In this document: one piece after another, positions 1 to 6,170 of the stretch
Layout of the letters: each line of letters starts with the position of its first letter
Numbering within the stretch: position 1 is the stretch's first letter
Assembly: GCA_937864385.1 (NCBI GenBank)
Contig: CALMJN010000285.1
Location: 1-6,187, forward strand
Reading direction: 5' to 3'
Source of the DNA: an uncultured Methanosarcinales archaeon
GTDB lineage: Archaea; Halobacteriota; Methanosarcinia; Methanotrichales; Methanotrichaceae
Length of the DNA stretch: 6,187 nucleotides
Notes under the pieces: generated by a model
The model's input: only the letters and a program-made list of their open reading frames with translations
What the model was told of the DNA's origin: nothing
Database searches by the model: none
Translations under genes and position numbers: made by a program

Positions 1-62
1 CAAACCGCCTCTTTCCCCGGAAACCTGGATGCCGACTCCTCCAGAAGCTGGTGGACCTGCAT
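1..62 (-). CDS. Probable AMP-forming acyl-CoA synthetase/ligase, N-terminal fragment (cut by window edge)
   Basis: Only the first 20 codons are present; the gene runs off the left edge. The ATG at 62-60 is preceded, five bases away, by a strong GGGGAGG ribosome-binding site. The peptide begins MQVHQLLEESASRFPGKEAV. The pattern 'V-H-x-L-L-E-x-S-A-x-R-F-P-x-K-x-A-V' is typical of the extreme N-terminus of ANL-superfamily adenylating enzymes, which activate carboxylic acids as acyl-AMP and transfer them to CoA or a carrier. No catalytic motif lies inside the window, so substrate and subfamily cannot be called. It starts 61 nt after the truncated aldolase with no TATA-like box in the gap, so it is probably cotranscribed. 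An in-frame ATG 12 codons upstream is possible but less well placed relative to the ribosome-binding site. Confidence 0.55.
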   Translation of the reverse strand, partial: MQVHQLLEESASRFPGKEAV

Positions 63-67
63 GGTAG

Positions 68-74
68 CCTCCCC
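68..74 (-). promoter_or_regulatory. Ribosome-binding site of the acyl-CoA ligase-like gene
   Basis: GGGGAGG on the minus strand lies five bases before the ATG at 62. It decides the start over an in-frame ATG 12 codons upstream. Confidence 0.6.
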
Positions 75-123
75 GTTTTTTGTTTTGCCTTGCCCCATAG
101 TCTATTGCATCGCCGGAAGCCTT

Positions 124-582
124 TCAAACGCAGCGGCCCCGACGGCCCCGCAGGGCGGAGGATACCGCTGCGGCAAGAGCACCGCTTCCCATGCCGCCAG
201 CAACAATGGGCATGGGACCGAGGAAAATCCTTCCCTCGCTATCCGGGGGCAGGACCTCCCTGGCTTCCAGGAGAGATGCCGCAACGGCATAAGGGGAATG
301 AGTGTGAACGATAGCTTGATGGGATGTGCATTGGTAGACCGCTCGGTGGACGCAGATCTCGCTGCTGGCTATGGCATCCTCCGGGCAGGAGCCTCGCAAA
401 TCCACTTCCACCACGCCATCTTCGTCCAGCTCATCCAGCATGCTGCCGGTGCAGGTTATAAAGATCTTGTCTCCATCCAGCAGGCTGATATTTCCAAATC
501 GGGAACTTGTTAGTCCGGCCTGGATCAGCTTTTTGCCCAGGCGGGATATCTCCTGCCAGGGATAGTGGCCATCTACAGGCAA
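124..582 (-). CDS. Class II aldolase/adducin-family protein, C-terminally truncated
   Basis: Resembles zinc-dependent class II aldolases of the fuculose-1-phosphate aldolase type, which cleave or form sugar phosphates in the cytoplasm. Conserved features match E. coli FucA almost residue for residue: G30-N31 and T45-G46 (phosphate loop), S73-S74, catalytic E75, and zinc ligands H93 and H95 in the I-V-H-T-H motif. The third zinc histidine (H155 in FucA, in an H-G motif) should come about 15 residues after M131. The frame instead ends at 152 aa after G-R-R-G-R-C-V, short of the family's usual 180-220 aa. No frame downstream encodes an H-G motif, so this looks like loss or replacement of the C-terminus and probably an inactive or altered product. 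The start is TTG at 582, seven bases after the protease stop, with GGTGA overlapping that stop. No better start lies in frame nearby. Confidence 0.75.
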   Translation of the reverse strand: MPVDGHYPWQEISRLGKKLIQAGLTSSRFGNISLLDGDKIFITCTGSMLDELDEDGVVEVDLRGSCPEDAIASSEICVHRAVYQCTSHQAIVHTHSPYAVAASLLEAREVLPPDSEGRIFLGPMPIVAGGMGSGALAAAVSSALRGRRGRCV

Positions 583-587
583 ACCAG

Positions 588-596
588 CCTCACCCC
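588..596 (-). promoter_or_regulatory. Ribosome-binding site overlapping the protease stop codon
   Basis: The minus strand reads GGGGTGAGG. GGTGA matches the archaeal anti-Shine-Dalgarno sequence, and its TGA is the stop codon of the protease. It lies seven bases before the TTG start of the aldolase, supporting that unusual start and suggesting translational coupling. Confidence 0.6.
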
Positions 597-2470
597 TTCT
601 CCAGCAGCCGGAAAGGGAGAGATTTGTGGTCCAGCTCTCCGAAAGCTCCTAGAAGATCTATCTTTATCTGATATTCTCCCGGCGTCCAAAAGCTGGTCTC
701 CCAGCGGGCGGAGAATACTCCGTTTCCATCGAAGTCGTCCATGGGTATCTCCATGTCTCTGTCTGGGCCGATGATATTGGCATTGATGCTCTTGACCTCG
801 CCCTTCCCCTCGGCCTCGATCATGACCGGCTCGCCCACCGCCGCTTCTTCCCGGTTCAGGTCGACCTCTCCCAGAGCCGGGATGTACAGATTTGATCGAC
901 CTCTATCCAGGCTCTGCAGAGCTGCGGTCAGATTGAGGGCGCCATATCCGAAGGTATTGTCCCTGCCTGATGCCCCCAGGTCGTCTGCCGTCTTCAGCAG
1001 AATCCTCTTCACATCAGAAGGGGAAAGGCTCTCCTCCGCCTCCAGCAGCAGGGCGGCACCACCTGAGACCAGGGGGACAGCCATTGATGTGCCGCTCACC
1101 GAGCTTTGATCGCTCTTGGAGCCTGCCAGTGCGGAGACTATATCCACGCCCATGGTGACCAGATCGGGCTTGATCTCGCCGCCGGTCGTGGGACCACGGG
1201 ATGACAGCTCGAAGATGTCGCCGGAATCGTCCACAGCGCCCACGGTGATCACATTCTCCGCCTCTCCCGGCACCACAATGGATGCCTCTCTCGGTCCGGA
1301 GTTCCCGGCGGCCACGCACATGATAAGGCCCTCTTGCACCATCCTGTTACAGGCCTCATCCAGGAGAGAGGAGCCCCCGGATGGTCCCTCGCCCCCTACG
1401 GAAAAGGATATAACCCGAATTTTGTAGATATCCTTGTTTTCCAGACACCATTCCAGAGCCTTGAGTGCATCGGAGGTATAGCAAGCCCCATCCCGGTCCA
1501 TGACCTTTATCACCACCAGCCCCGTATCCGGGGCTACGCCCATGCCCTCCTCGCCCCCAATCAGGCTAGCACAGTGGGTGCCGTGGCCGTTGTCGTCATA
1601 GGCCTCGGTCTGGTTGTTTACGAAGTCCTTGAAGGCCAGGATCCGGCCAGAGAGCGCCTCATGACCCTCGTCCGCTCCGGTGTCGATGAGGGCCACATTG
1701 ACTCCCTTCCCCGTATAGCCCTTATAGCCCCTGGGATCATCGATCCTCCTCGGAGGAGATGATCTAACACGCGAATCGGTTTTCTCTTCCGGCTGCGCCA
1801 GCACCTTGAGCTTTTGATCCTTATAGATGGCTTTTACTCCCTCGCTGCTGGCGATCTTTTCCAGCCGGTCTGATGGCACTGTTAATGCAGATATGGGAAG
1901 AAGTCTGAATTCATTGGATGCAGAGGCCTGGCGGCTGGCATTGTCCTCATGAAGAACTATCACTTTCTGCTCTTTGTCGCCCTGCTCCTCCAGGCTGTCC
2001 TCTATGCCGTTGCCGTTTAGATCATTGGGATCTCTGATGGTGAGGCTCCTCGATTCATCCTTGGCGGCATTGCCCGATCGATCCACAGCGATTATGGTGA
2101 CCCTGTAATTTGCCGGGGGCAGATTGGAGCCGCAATATCCGGTGAACCTTCCGTCTCGATCCAGGTCGAGCATGAGGTTCATGCGATTGCCTACATCGGC
2201 AAAAACTGTTTCAATTCCCGCCTCATCATGAACATAGGCATTGATCTCCGCTCTGGGCGATCCGATCTTCAGGGAAGAGGGGCTGACGCTCACCCCCATG
2301 ATCACCGGGGGGCGGCCGTCATCCTCACTGGAATTGAAGTAGCTGCTATACTCTTTCTCAAACCAGATGCTGGCCTTGTTCTTCTCCAGAGCGTCCTGCA
2401 CCGGAAAGCTGGCCGCAAGGCTCAGAAGAGCTGCCAGCAGAATAAGACAGGCAATGGATTGGAAGTTCAC
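590..2470 (-). CDS. Secreted subtilisin-family (S8) serine protease with prodomain and two Ig-like domains
   Basis: An exported endopeptidase of 626 aa. In order: signal peptide (1 to about 22); Ig-like beta-sandwich (about 55-146) with a D-L-D-R-D-G-R-F turn; an acidic, possibly calcium-binding D-x-N-D-L-N-G-N-G-I-E-D segment (147-158); an I9-like inhibitory prodomain (about 167-224, with V-P-S-D-R-L and G-V-K-A-I-Y-K-D); S8 catalytic domain (about 250-520); second Ig-like domain (about 531-622). The catalytic triad is complete: D263 (I-D-T-G), H296 (G-H-G-T-H-C) and S462 (G-T-S-M-A), with oxyanion N390 (A-A-G-N-S-G), so it should be active. Sequons at N46, N177, N286 and N513 fit an external protein. 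The GTG start directly follows an in-frame TAA, lacks a Shine-Dalgarno sequence, and gives an intact signal peptide. It follows the rhodaneses by 62 nt and precedes the aldolase by 7 nt. The substrate is unknown. Confidence 0.93.
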   Translation of the reverse strand: MNFQSIACLILLAALLSLAASFPVQDALEKNKASIWFEKEYSSYFNSSEDDGRPPVIMGVSVSPSSLKIGSPRAEINAYVHDEAGIETVFADVGNRMNLMLDLDRDGRFTGYCGSNLPPANYRVTIIAVDRSGNAAKDESRSLTIRDPNDLNGNGIEDSLEEQGDKEQKVIVLHEDNASRQASASNEFRLLPISALTVPSDRLEKIASSEGVKAIYKDQKLKVLAQPEEKTDSRVRSSPPRRIDDPRGYKGYTGKGVNVALIDTGADEGHEALSGRILAFKDFVNNQTEAYDDNGHGTHCASLIGGEEGMGVAPDTGLVVIKVMDRDGACYTSDALKALEWCLENKDIYKIRVISFSVGGEGPSGGSSLLDEACNRMVQEGLIMCVAAGNSGPREASIVVPGEAENVITVGAVDDSGDIFELSSRGPTTGGEIKPDLVTMGVDIVSALAGSKSDQSSVSGTSMAVPLVSGGAALLLEAEESLSPSDVKRILLKTADDLGASGRDNTFGYGALNLTAALQSLDRGRSNLYIPALGEVDLNREEAAVGEPVMIEAEGKGEVKSINANIIGPDRDMEIPMDDFDGNGVFSARWETSFWTPGEYQIKIDLLGAFGELDHKSLPFRLLEKG

Positions 2471-2474
2471 TTAA

Positions 2475-2493
2475 CTGCAATTATTAATTCCAG
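2475..2493. promoter_or_regulatory. 19-nt near-perfect palindrome, possible operator
   Basis: CTGCAATTATTAATTCCAG pairs at eight of nine positions around a central base. It lies between the TATA-like box (2498-2505) and the protease GTG start at 2470, so it covers the predicted transcription start. A dimeric repressor bound here would block initiation. The sequence shows the symmetry and position; the regulatory role is inferred. Confidence 0.4.
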
Positions 2494-2497
2494 TGCT

Positions 2498-2505
2498 CTT
2501 ATATC
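2498..2505 (-). promoter_or_regulatory. TATA-like box for the protease transcript
   Basis: The minus strand reads GATATAAG, centred about 31 nt before the protease GTG start. With archaeal TATA-to-start spacing of about 25 nt, transcription would begin about 5 nt before the GTG, giving a nearly leaderless mRNA. This agrees with the missing ribosome-binding site there. Confidence 0.4.
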
Positions 2506-2508
2506 TGC

Positions 2509-2523
2509 CGGTAGCAGCCACCG
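2509..2523. repeat. Small inverted repeat (hairpin) after the second rhodanese gene
   Basis: On the minus strand CGGTGG-CTG-CTACCG forms a six-pair stem (one G-U pair) with a three-base loop, ten bases after the rhodanese stop codon. No T-run follows, so it is not a convincing terminator. It could be an RNA-stabilising hairpin or chance. Confidence 0.25.
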
Positions 2524-2532
2524 CTATTTTCC

Positions 2533-3516
2533 TTAAGTCTTCCCTGGAATATAGGAGGCCGAATTGGCCTGCCAATCCCTCCAGGAGTATATTGAGGCAT
2601 CATAGCCCTGCAATGTCAAAGCCAGCCAGATCATGGATGCTTTGACACCGGTATTGGTGTAGACCACCACCGGCCTGCTTTTATCCAGGGATGAGAACAG
2701 ACGGCCCAGGGCGGCGTCATCCTTTATTTTCTTGCCCTCCAATACCCGGTCATAGGGGATGCTAATGCTGGAGGGGATCGATCCCGCCTCAAATTCTGCC
2801 GCTCCCCGGGCATCTATGATCTGCGCCTCACCGCTTTTTACAAAGGAATACGATGCCAGAAGATCTTCCTTTAAGCGGGGAGTATAGTTGACAGGAAGAA
2901 GATGCAGCGCTGCGGCTGCCGTAGGCTCACCTGCCTTCACCCAGTCATCCATTCCCCCGTCCAGAAGGCTCACATTGCCATGGCCGAGGTACTTCATGAT
3001 CCAGTAGACATAGGTAGCTGCCGATGGCCCTCCGCCGCAGGGCTGACACTCGCCGTAGATGAGCACAGAATCATCCTGGCTGATGCCGGCCCCTCCCAGG
3101 ATCGCCGCCATCTCCGGGGCAGTCTTGAGGGTGCCGTTCCAGAGAAAATCGGTGTAGGGAATGCTTATGGCTCCGGGTATATACTCGATGGGCTCCGGGC
3201 TGATATCGAGAATAATTTTGTATTCATGGACGCCTTGCAGGGGAGTCAGAAGCTCTTCTCTTCCGGCTCCTTTATCGAATTCTATCTCCCCCCACCCATC
3301 CGTTGCTCTGGCCTCGGAAGGATTGGATATGTTCAATTGCAGAAGCCCAGGCCCTTTAAAAGGCAGGCTCTGCCAGTCCGGGGATGTGCCGCCTATGCCC
3401 GCGGAAGACGCCGCTATGCTCAAGGATATGGCTCCTGCTATCACCCCCGCCAGCAGCAGGAGGAGGACAAAGGCATTCTTTGCCATTGCTCCTGGCGGCA
3501 AAAGCATCCTTTTCAT
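2533..3516 (-). CDS. Exported double-rhodanese protein, downstream paralog (CQPC in domain 1)
   Basis: A 327-aa protein with an N-terminal signal or anchor (hydrophobic about 15-37), a short divergent segment (40-98), and two rhodanese domains (about 99-200 and 220-320). Domain 1 has the strand-loop-helix of a rhodanese active site but with the loop G-E-C157-Q-P-C160-G-G-G-P; these are the only cysteines in the protein. C160-G-G-G-P-S aligns best with the canonical C-x-x-G-x-R loop. Domain 2 keeps D-A-R-x-x-x-E-F and G-S-I-P, but T287 (V-V-Y-T-N-T-G-V-K-A-S) replaces the catalytic cysteine that classical two-domain sulfurtransferases carry there. An extracytoplasmic persulfide or disulfide role is inferred. 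It overlaps the upstream paralog by ATGA. Alternative starts at M4 or M11 would also keep the hydrophobic segment. Sequons at N62, N127, N181 and N210 fit export. Confidence 0.85.
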   Translation of the reverse strand: MKRMLLPPGAMAKNAFVLLLLLAGVIAGAISLSIAASSAGIGGTSPDWQSLPFKGPGLLQLNISNPSEARATDGWGEIEFDKGAGREELLTPLQGVHEYKIILDISPEPIEYIPGAISIPYTDFLWNGTLKTAPEMAAILGGAGISQDDSVLIYGECQPCGGGPSAATYVYWIMKYLGHGNVSLLDGGMDDWVKAGEPTAAAALHLLPVNYTPRLKEDLLASYSFVKSGEAQIIDARGAAEFEAGSIPSSISIPYDRVLEGKKIKDDAALGRLFSSLDKSRPVVVYTNTGVKASMIWLALTLQGYDASIYSWRDWQANSASYIPGKT

Positions 3517-4658
3517 GCTGTGGAGTTCAGAGACGCTTCCTGATTGAGCGTTTGCTGGTTGATCCAGTAGTTCTCATAGGAGTAGAGCCGGGCATCATAG
3601 CCCAAAAGCTCCAGGGCATACCAGACCACGGATGCCTTGAGGCCGGTATTGGTGAAGACCACCACCGGCTGCTCTTTATCCAGTATGCCGAAGATCCGCT
3701 CCAGCCTGGATTCGTCTCTGAGCCTGTTGCCTGATATCACGCTCTCATAGGGTATATTGATCGCTCCGGGAATGGAGGAGGTTGCGAATTCTCCTATGCT
3801 CCTGGCGTCAACTATCTGAGCCTGGCCGCTTTCCACGTAGCTGTACTCTGCTGAGAAATTGGAGCTCACATCGGGGACGAAGACCTTGGCCGGCAGAATC
3901 CCTGCATCGGTTGAAGTGGGCAGTCCTGCCGCCGCCCAGTCCTCGACCATCCCGTCTAAAACCCTCACATTATCATGTCCCAAAGATCTCAGGATCCAGT
4001 AGACAAAGGTGGCCGGCGCAGGCCCACCGCCGCAGGGCATGCACTCTCCATATACGATCACCGCATCCTCACGGGATATTCCAGCATCGCCCAGAAGGGC
4101 AGCCAGCTCATCAGCGCTAAGCACCGCGGTATCGTTTAAAAATTGGGTATAGGGGATGACGATGGAGCCGAGGATGTGCTCTGTGGAGTTCTCGCTGATA
4201 TCCAGATAAATGGTTTCGCTAGCCGCCTCTTCCAGGGGCGCAATCATGCTCTTTGTCCTCTCGCTCCGGACAATGACCTGGTTTTCTTCTGCCGTCTTGG
4301 GGGAGGCTTTCTCTACCAACTGGCTCTGGCTGGTTTTGATCGTGCTTGGGGCGGATGTATTTGCGGATTTATCATCAGATGCATTGGTCTCCTCAAATCC
4401 AGAGAGGGACTTGTTCCAGATGCCCACCCGGTTCTTCTGAGCCGTGTTCAGGCCCGCCATGACCGTTTCTTTCTCTCCGGCATCGGGATTGCCTATCTCA
4501 TCCAGCTTGGCCATGGGGTCCCAGCCGCCGCCCCCCTGGCAGGCCTCGCAATAGGCTTCTCCTGCATATGCTCCATTTGCCAGCACCAATAGCGCCAATA
4601 GGGCTATACTAACCGCTCCCCACGAAAAGGAGCACGGATATGATCTCAAATGCTTCAT
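3513..4658 (-). CDS. Exported double-rhodanese protein, upstream paralog (CMPC in domain 1, extra N-terminal CxxC)
   Basis: A 381-aa protein with a signal peptide (probable cleavage near A-Y-A/G-E, residue 32-33), a short mature N-terminus with C37-E-A-C40 followed by Q-G-G-G-G-W, a Ser/Thr/Lys-rich linker (about 85-145) with several N-glycosylation sequons, and two rhodanese domains (about 148-250 and 268-366). Domain 1 has G-E-C206-M-P-C209-G-G-G-P. Domain 2 has T336-N-T-G in place of the catalytic cysteine loop, exactly as in the downstream paralog. After the signal peptide the only cysteines are these two CxxC pairs. Over residues 200-239 I count 25 of 40 identities to the paralog, indicating a tandem duplication. 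The ATG has a GGGGAGA ribosome-binding site and a TATA-like box 33 nt upstream, so this probably begins a rhodanese operon. Substrate is unknown; ordinary thiosulfate:cyanide sulfurtransferase activity cannot be assumed. Confidence 0.87.
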   Translation of the reverse strand: MKHLRSYPCSFSWGAVSIALLALLVLANGAYAGEAYCEACQGGGGWDPMAKLDEIGNPDAGEKETVMAGLNTAQKNRVGIWNKSLSGFEETNASDDKSANTSAPSTIKTSQSQLVEKASPKTAEENQVIVRSERTKSMIAPLEEAASETIYLDISENSTEHILGSIVIPYTQFLNDTAVLSADELAALLGDAGISREDAVIVYGECMPCGGGPAPATFVYWILRSLGHDNVRVLDGMVEDWAAAGLPTSTDAGILPAKVFVPDVSSNFSAEYSYVESGQAQIVDARSIGEFATSSIPGAINIPYESVISGNRLRDESRLERIFGILDKEQPVVVFTNTGLKASVVWYALELLGYDARLYSYENYWINQQTLNQEASLNSTA

Positions 4659-4660
4659 AC

Positions 4661-4667
4661 TCTCCCC
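4661..4667 (-). promoter_or_regulatory. Ribosome-binding site of the upstream rhodanese gene
   Basis: GGGGAGA on the minus strand ends just before the ATG at 4658 and fixes that start. The predicted transcription start from the TATA-like box at 4687-4696 would fall at or just before it. Confidence 0.5.
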
Positions 4668-4686
4668 ATTTGATATGCATAAGATG

Positions 4687-4696
4687 ATAATATAAA
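4687..4696 (-). promoter_or_regulatory. TATA-like box for the rhodanese operon
   Basis: The minus strand reads TTTATATTAT, a good archaeal TATA match, in the 41-nt gap between the beta-helix gene stop and the rhodanese start. It is centred 33 nt before the ATG, implying a leader of roughly 8 nt that is little more than the ribosome-binding site. Confidence 0.5.
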
Positions 4697-4699
4697 TTC

Positions 4700-6148
4700 C
4701 TATGAGGCAAAGCCGCTTCTGGCAGCTACCTCGACCCGACCCAGACTCTCTTGAAGCTCATTGCCTCTCTGGTCCTTTGCCACCAGCACTATATCGTATG
4801 ATCCCGGCTGCAATAGCGCCGTGGAAAACAGGCCCTGATAGAGCCCATCCGACACAACCAGCCGGCAGTAACCCTGGGCCTCTCTGGAATTCTGATAAGC
4901 GCGGGCTACAACCTGCAGCAGAGGATAGCGCGACTGAAGATCGACCCTGATGTTTATGCTGTCGCCCACCCTCAACTGAGATGGATTGATCTCCCCGCTC
5001 AAGAGGGATATCTGCTTGACCTGGCCGCCCATAATGGGATATCTGTCCATAGAGGTCGAGCTGATTTTATAGGGCTCATCCCCGAACCCATCCTGGCCGG
5101 GCATATCCTGGCCGGGGCCATTCATCTCGTCCTGGCCGCTGTAATCGCTCCAGAGGTTTCCGCTCAGAGGGTATTGTCTATTCCAGATGTTGTTGCCTCG
5201 ATCATCGGCCTGAATGGCGTTCTCTATGATGCGGTTGCCGTAGATGCTATTCTTTCCCGATTCCAGGAATAATCCCGTCTGGCTCCCGGAGATGTTGTTG
5301 AAGGCCACGGTATTGCCCTCGGAGCGGCTCTGAATCTGCAGTCCGTAGCGCCTATTGTAATTTATCTCATTTCCGGTGATGCTATTGCCGCTCGAGGCCT
5401 CCATGAGGGTGATGCCGGCCACAGCATTATTCTCAATGCTGTTGTTTGCGATCATATTTCCGGTGCAGTTGAAGCGCAGATCCAGGCCGGAGTTGGTGTT
5501 CTCGGACATGTCGTTGTCCTGAATCACATTGCTCTCGCAATCCCTGAACATATAAAGGCCGTACATATTCCCCTGCAGCCTGTTTCCGGTGATGGTATTG
5601 TTGCGGCAGGAAGGAAAGAGGTTTATGCCATAGGCCCCGTTGCCATAGGCCTGGTTGTCGGTGATGAGGTTATGGTTGGAGTTGGATAGATATATGCCGT
5701 ACCAGCCCTCTCCCACTATGCCGTTGAAGCTGGCATTGTTGCCGCTGATGATATTTCCATCCGAATAAAGCAGAGCTATGCCCGGCTGGGCGCAATAAAT
5801 GACGGTGTTGTTGCTTATATTGCAGCCCCTGACATGGTCCAGCTTGATTCCATAAAATCCGTTCTCAACCAGAAAGCCGGAGATGGTCACGTTATCTGCG
5901 CTGATGGCGACGCATGCGTCCCTGCCGCCGGCCCGGATGACGGCACCATATCCTATAAGGGTAAGGCTCTTTTCCACTGTAATTTTATCGTAGAGGCCGG
6001 ACGCAACCTCCAGAGTATCGCCACTGGAGGCAGCATCGATTGCTGATTGCAGATCGGATCTCACCTGCAGCGTCGCTCCATCTGCCAGGGAGGATACGAG
6101 CAACGCAGCCAACAGTATGCAATAGAGCATATTTCTCAGGAGATTCAC
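4700..6148 (-). CDS. Secreted NosD-type right-handed beta-helix protein with C-terminal Ig-like domain
   Basis: A 482-aa exported protein. In order: signal peptide (1 to about 24); a cap region with D-L-Q-S-A-I-D-A-A-S-S-G-D-T (32-45); parallel beta-helix of about 22-24-residue coils (about 60-316) rich in N-x-I-x-x-N ladders such as N-T-I-T-G-N and N-S-I-T-G-N; the NosD-family tail G-N-L-W-S-D-Y ... G-D-E-P-Y ... D-R-Y-P-I-M (330-373), containing three G-Q-D copies; and an Ig-like beta-sandwich (about 378-474) like those in the protease. Such helices bind or process polysaccharides or act as surface scaffolds. True NosD serves nitrous oxide reductase maturation, but no nosZ, nosF or nosY is visible here, so the symbol is withheld. 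The GTG start has GAGG just upstream and gives an intact signal peptide; ATG at codon 7 is a weaker alternative. Confidence 0.87.
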   Translation of the reverse strand: MNLLRNMLYCILLAALLVSSLADGATLQVRSDLQSAIDAASSGDTLEVASGLYDKITVEKSLTLIGYGAVIRAGGRDACVAISADNVTISGFLVENGFYGIKLDHVRGCNISNNTVIYCAQPGIALLYSDGNIISGNNASFNGIVGEGWYGIYLSNSNHNLITDNQAYGNGAYGINLFPSCRNNTITGNRLQGNMYGLYMFRDCESNVIQDNDMSENTNSGLDLRFNCTGNMIANNSIENNAVAGITLMEASSGNSITGNEINYNRRYGLQIQSRSEGNTVAFNNISGSQTGLFLESGKNSIYGNRIIENAIQADDRGNNIWNRQYPLSGNLWSDYSGQDEMNGPGQDMPGQDGFGDEPYKISSTSMDRYPIMGGQVKQISLLSGEINPSQLRVGDSINIRVDLQSRYPLLQVVARAYQNSREAQGYCRLVVSDGLYQGLFSTALLQPGSYDIVLVAKDQRGNELQESLGRVEVAARSGFAS

Positions 6149-6152
6149 CTTC

Positions 6153-6170
6153 CCTCAAGCTGCAGTGAGG
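6153..6170. repeat. Inverted repeat in the beta-helix gene leader
   Basis: CCTCA and TGAGG form five-base inverted arms around an eight-base spacer, between the TATA-like box and the GTG start. It overlaps the Shine-Dalgarno-like GAGG. It could be an operator or could mask the ribosome-binding site, but short arms make chance plausible. Confidence 0.2.

Noticed and set aside
102..290. Alternative-frame minus-strand continuation that could rescue the aldolase by frameshift
   Set aside because: Shifting into this frame near 140-150 adds only about 11-15 residues ending L-P-A-M-Q with no H-G zinc motif, so a simple frameshift does not restore the family C-terminus.
61..513. Plus-strand open frame of 150 codons opposite the aldolase
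   Set aside because: Antisense to the conserved aldolase motifs, with no family resemblance in its product.
2509..2523. Terminator after the second rhodanese
   Set aside because: The hairpin is short and not followed by a T-run on the minus strand; listed only as an inverted repeat.
2902..3543. 213-codon open frame on the plus strand opposite the second rhodanese
   Set aside because: It is fully antisense to a gene with clear domain motifs, has no recognisable protein features and no promoter; a shadow of codon bias.
4143..4592. Plus-strand open frame of 149 codons opposite the first rhodanese
   Set aside because: Lies antisense to the signal peptide, linker and domain 1 of a well-supported gene; no motif of its own.
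5091..5138. Possible direct-repeat array (TCCTGGCCG three times)
   Set aside because: The copies are unevenly spaced and in frame inside a coding region, encoding G-Q-D; not CRISPR-like or mobile.
4700..6148. Assignment of the beta-helix protein as nosD of nitrous oxide reduction
   Set aside because: No nosZ, nosF, nosY or nosL is in the window, and NosD-like helices with Ig-like domains are common as general surface proteins in methanogens.
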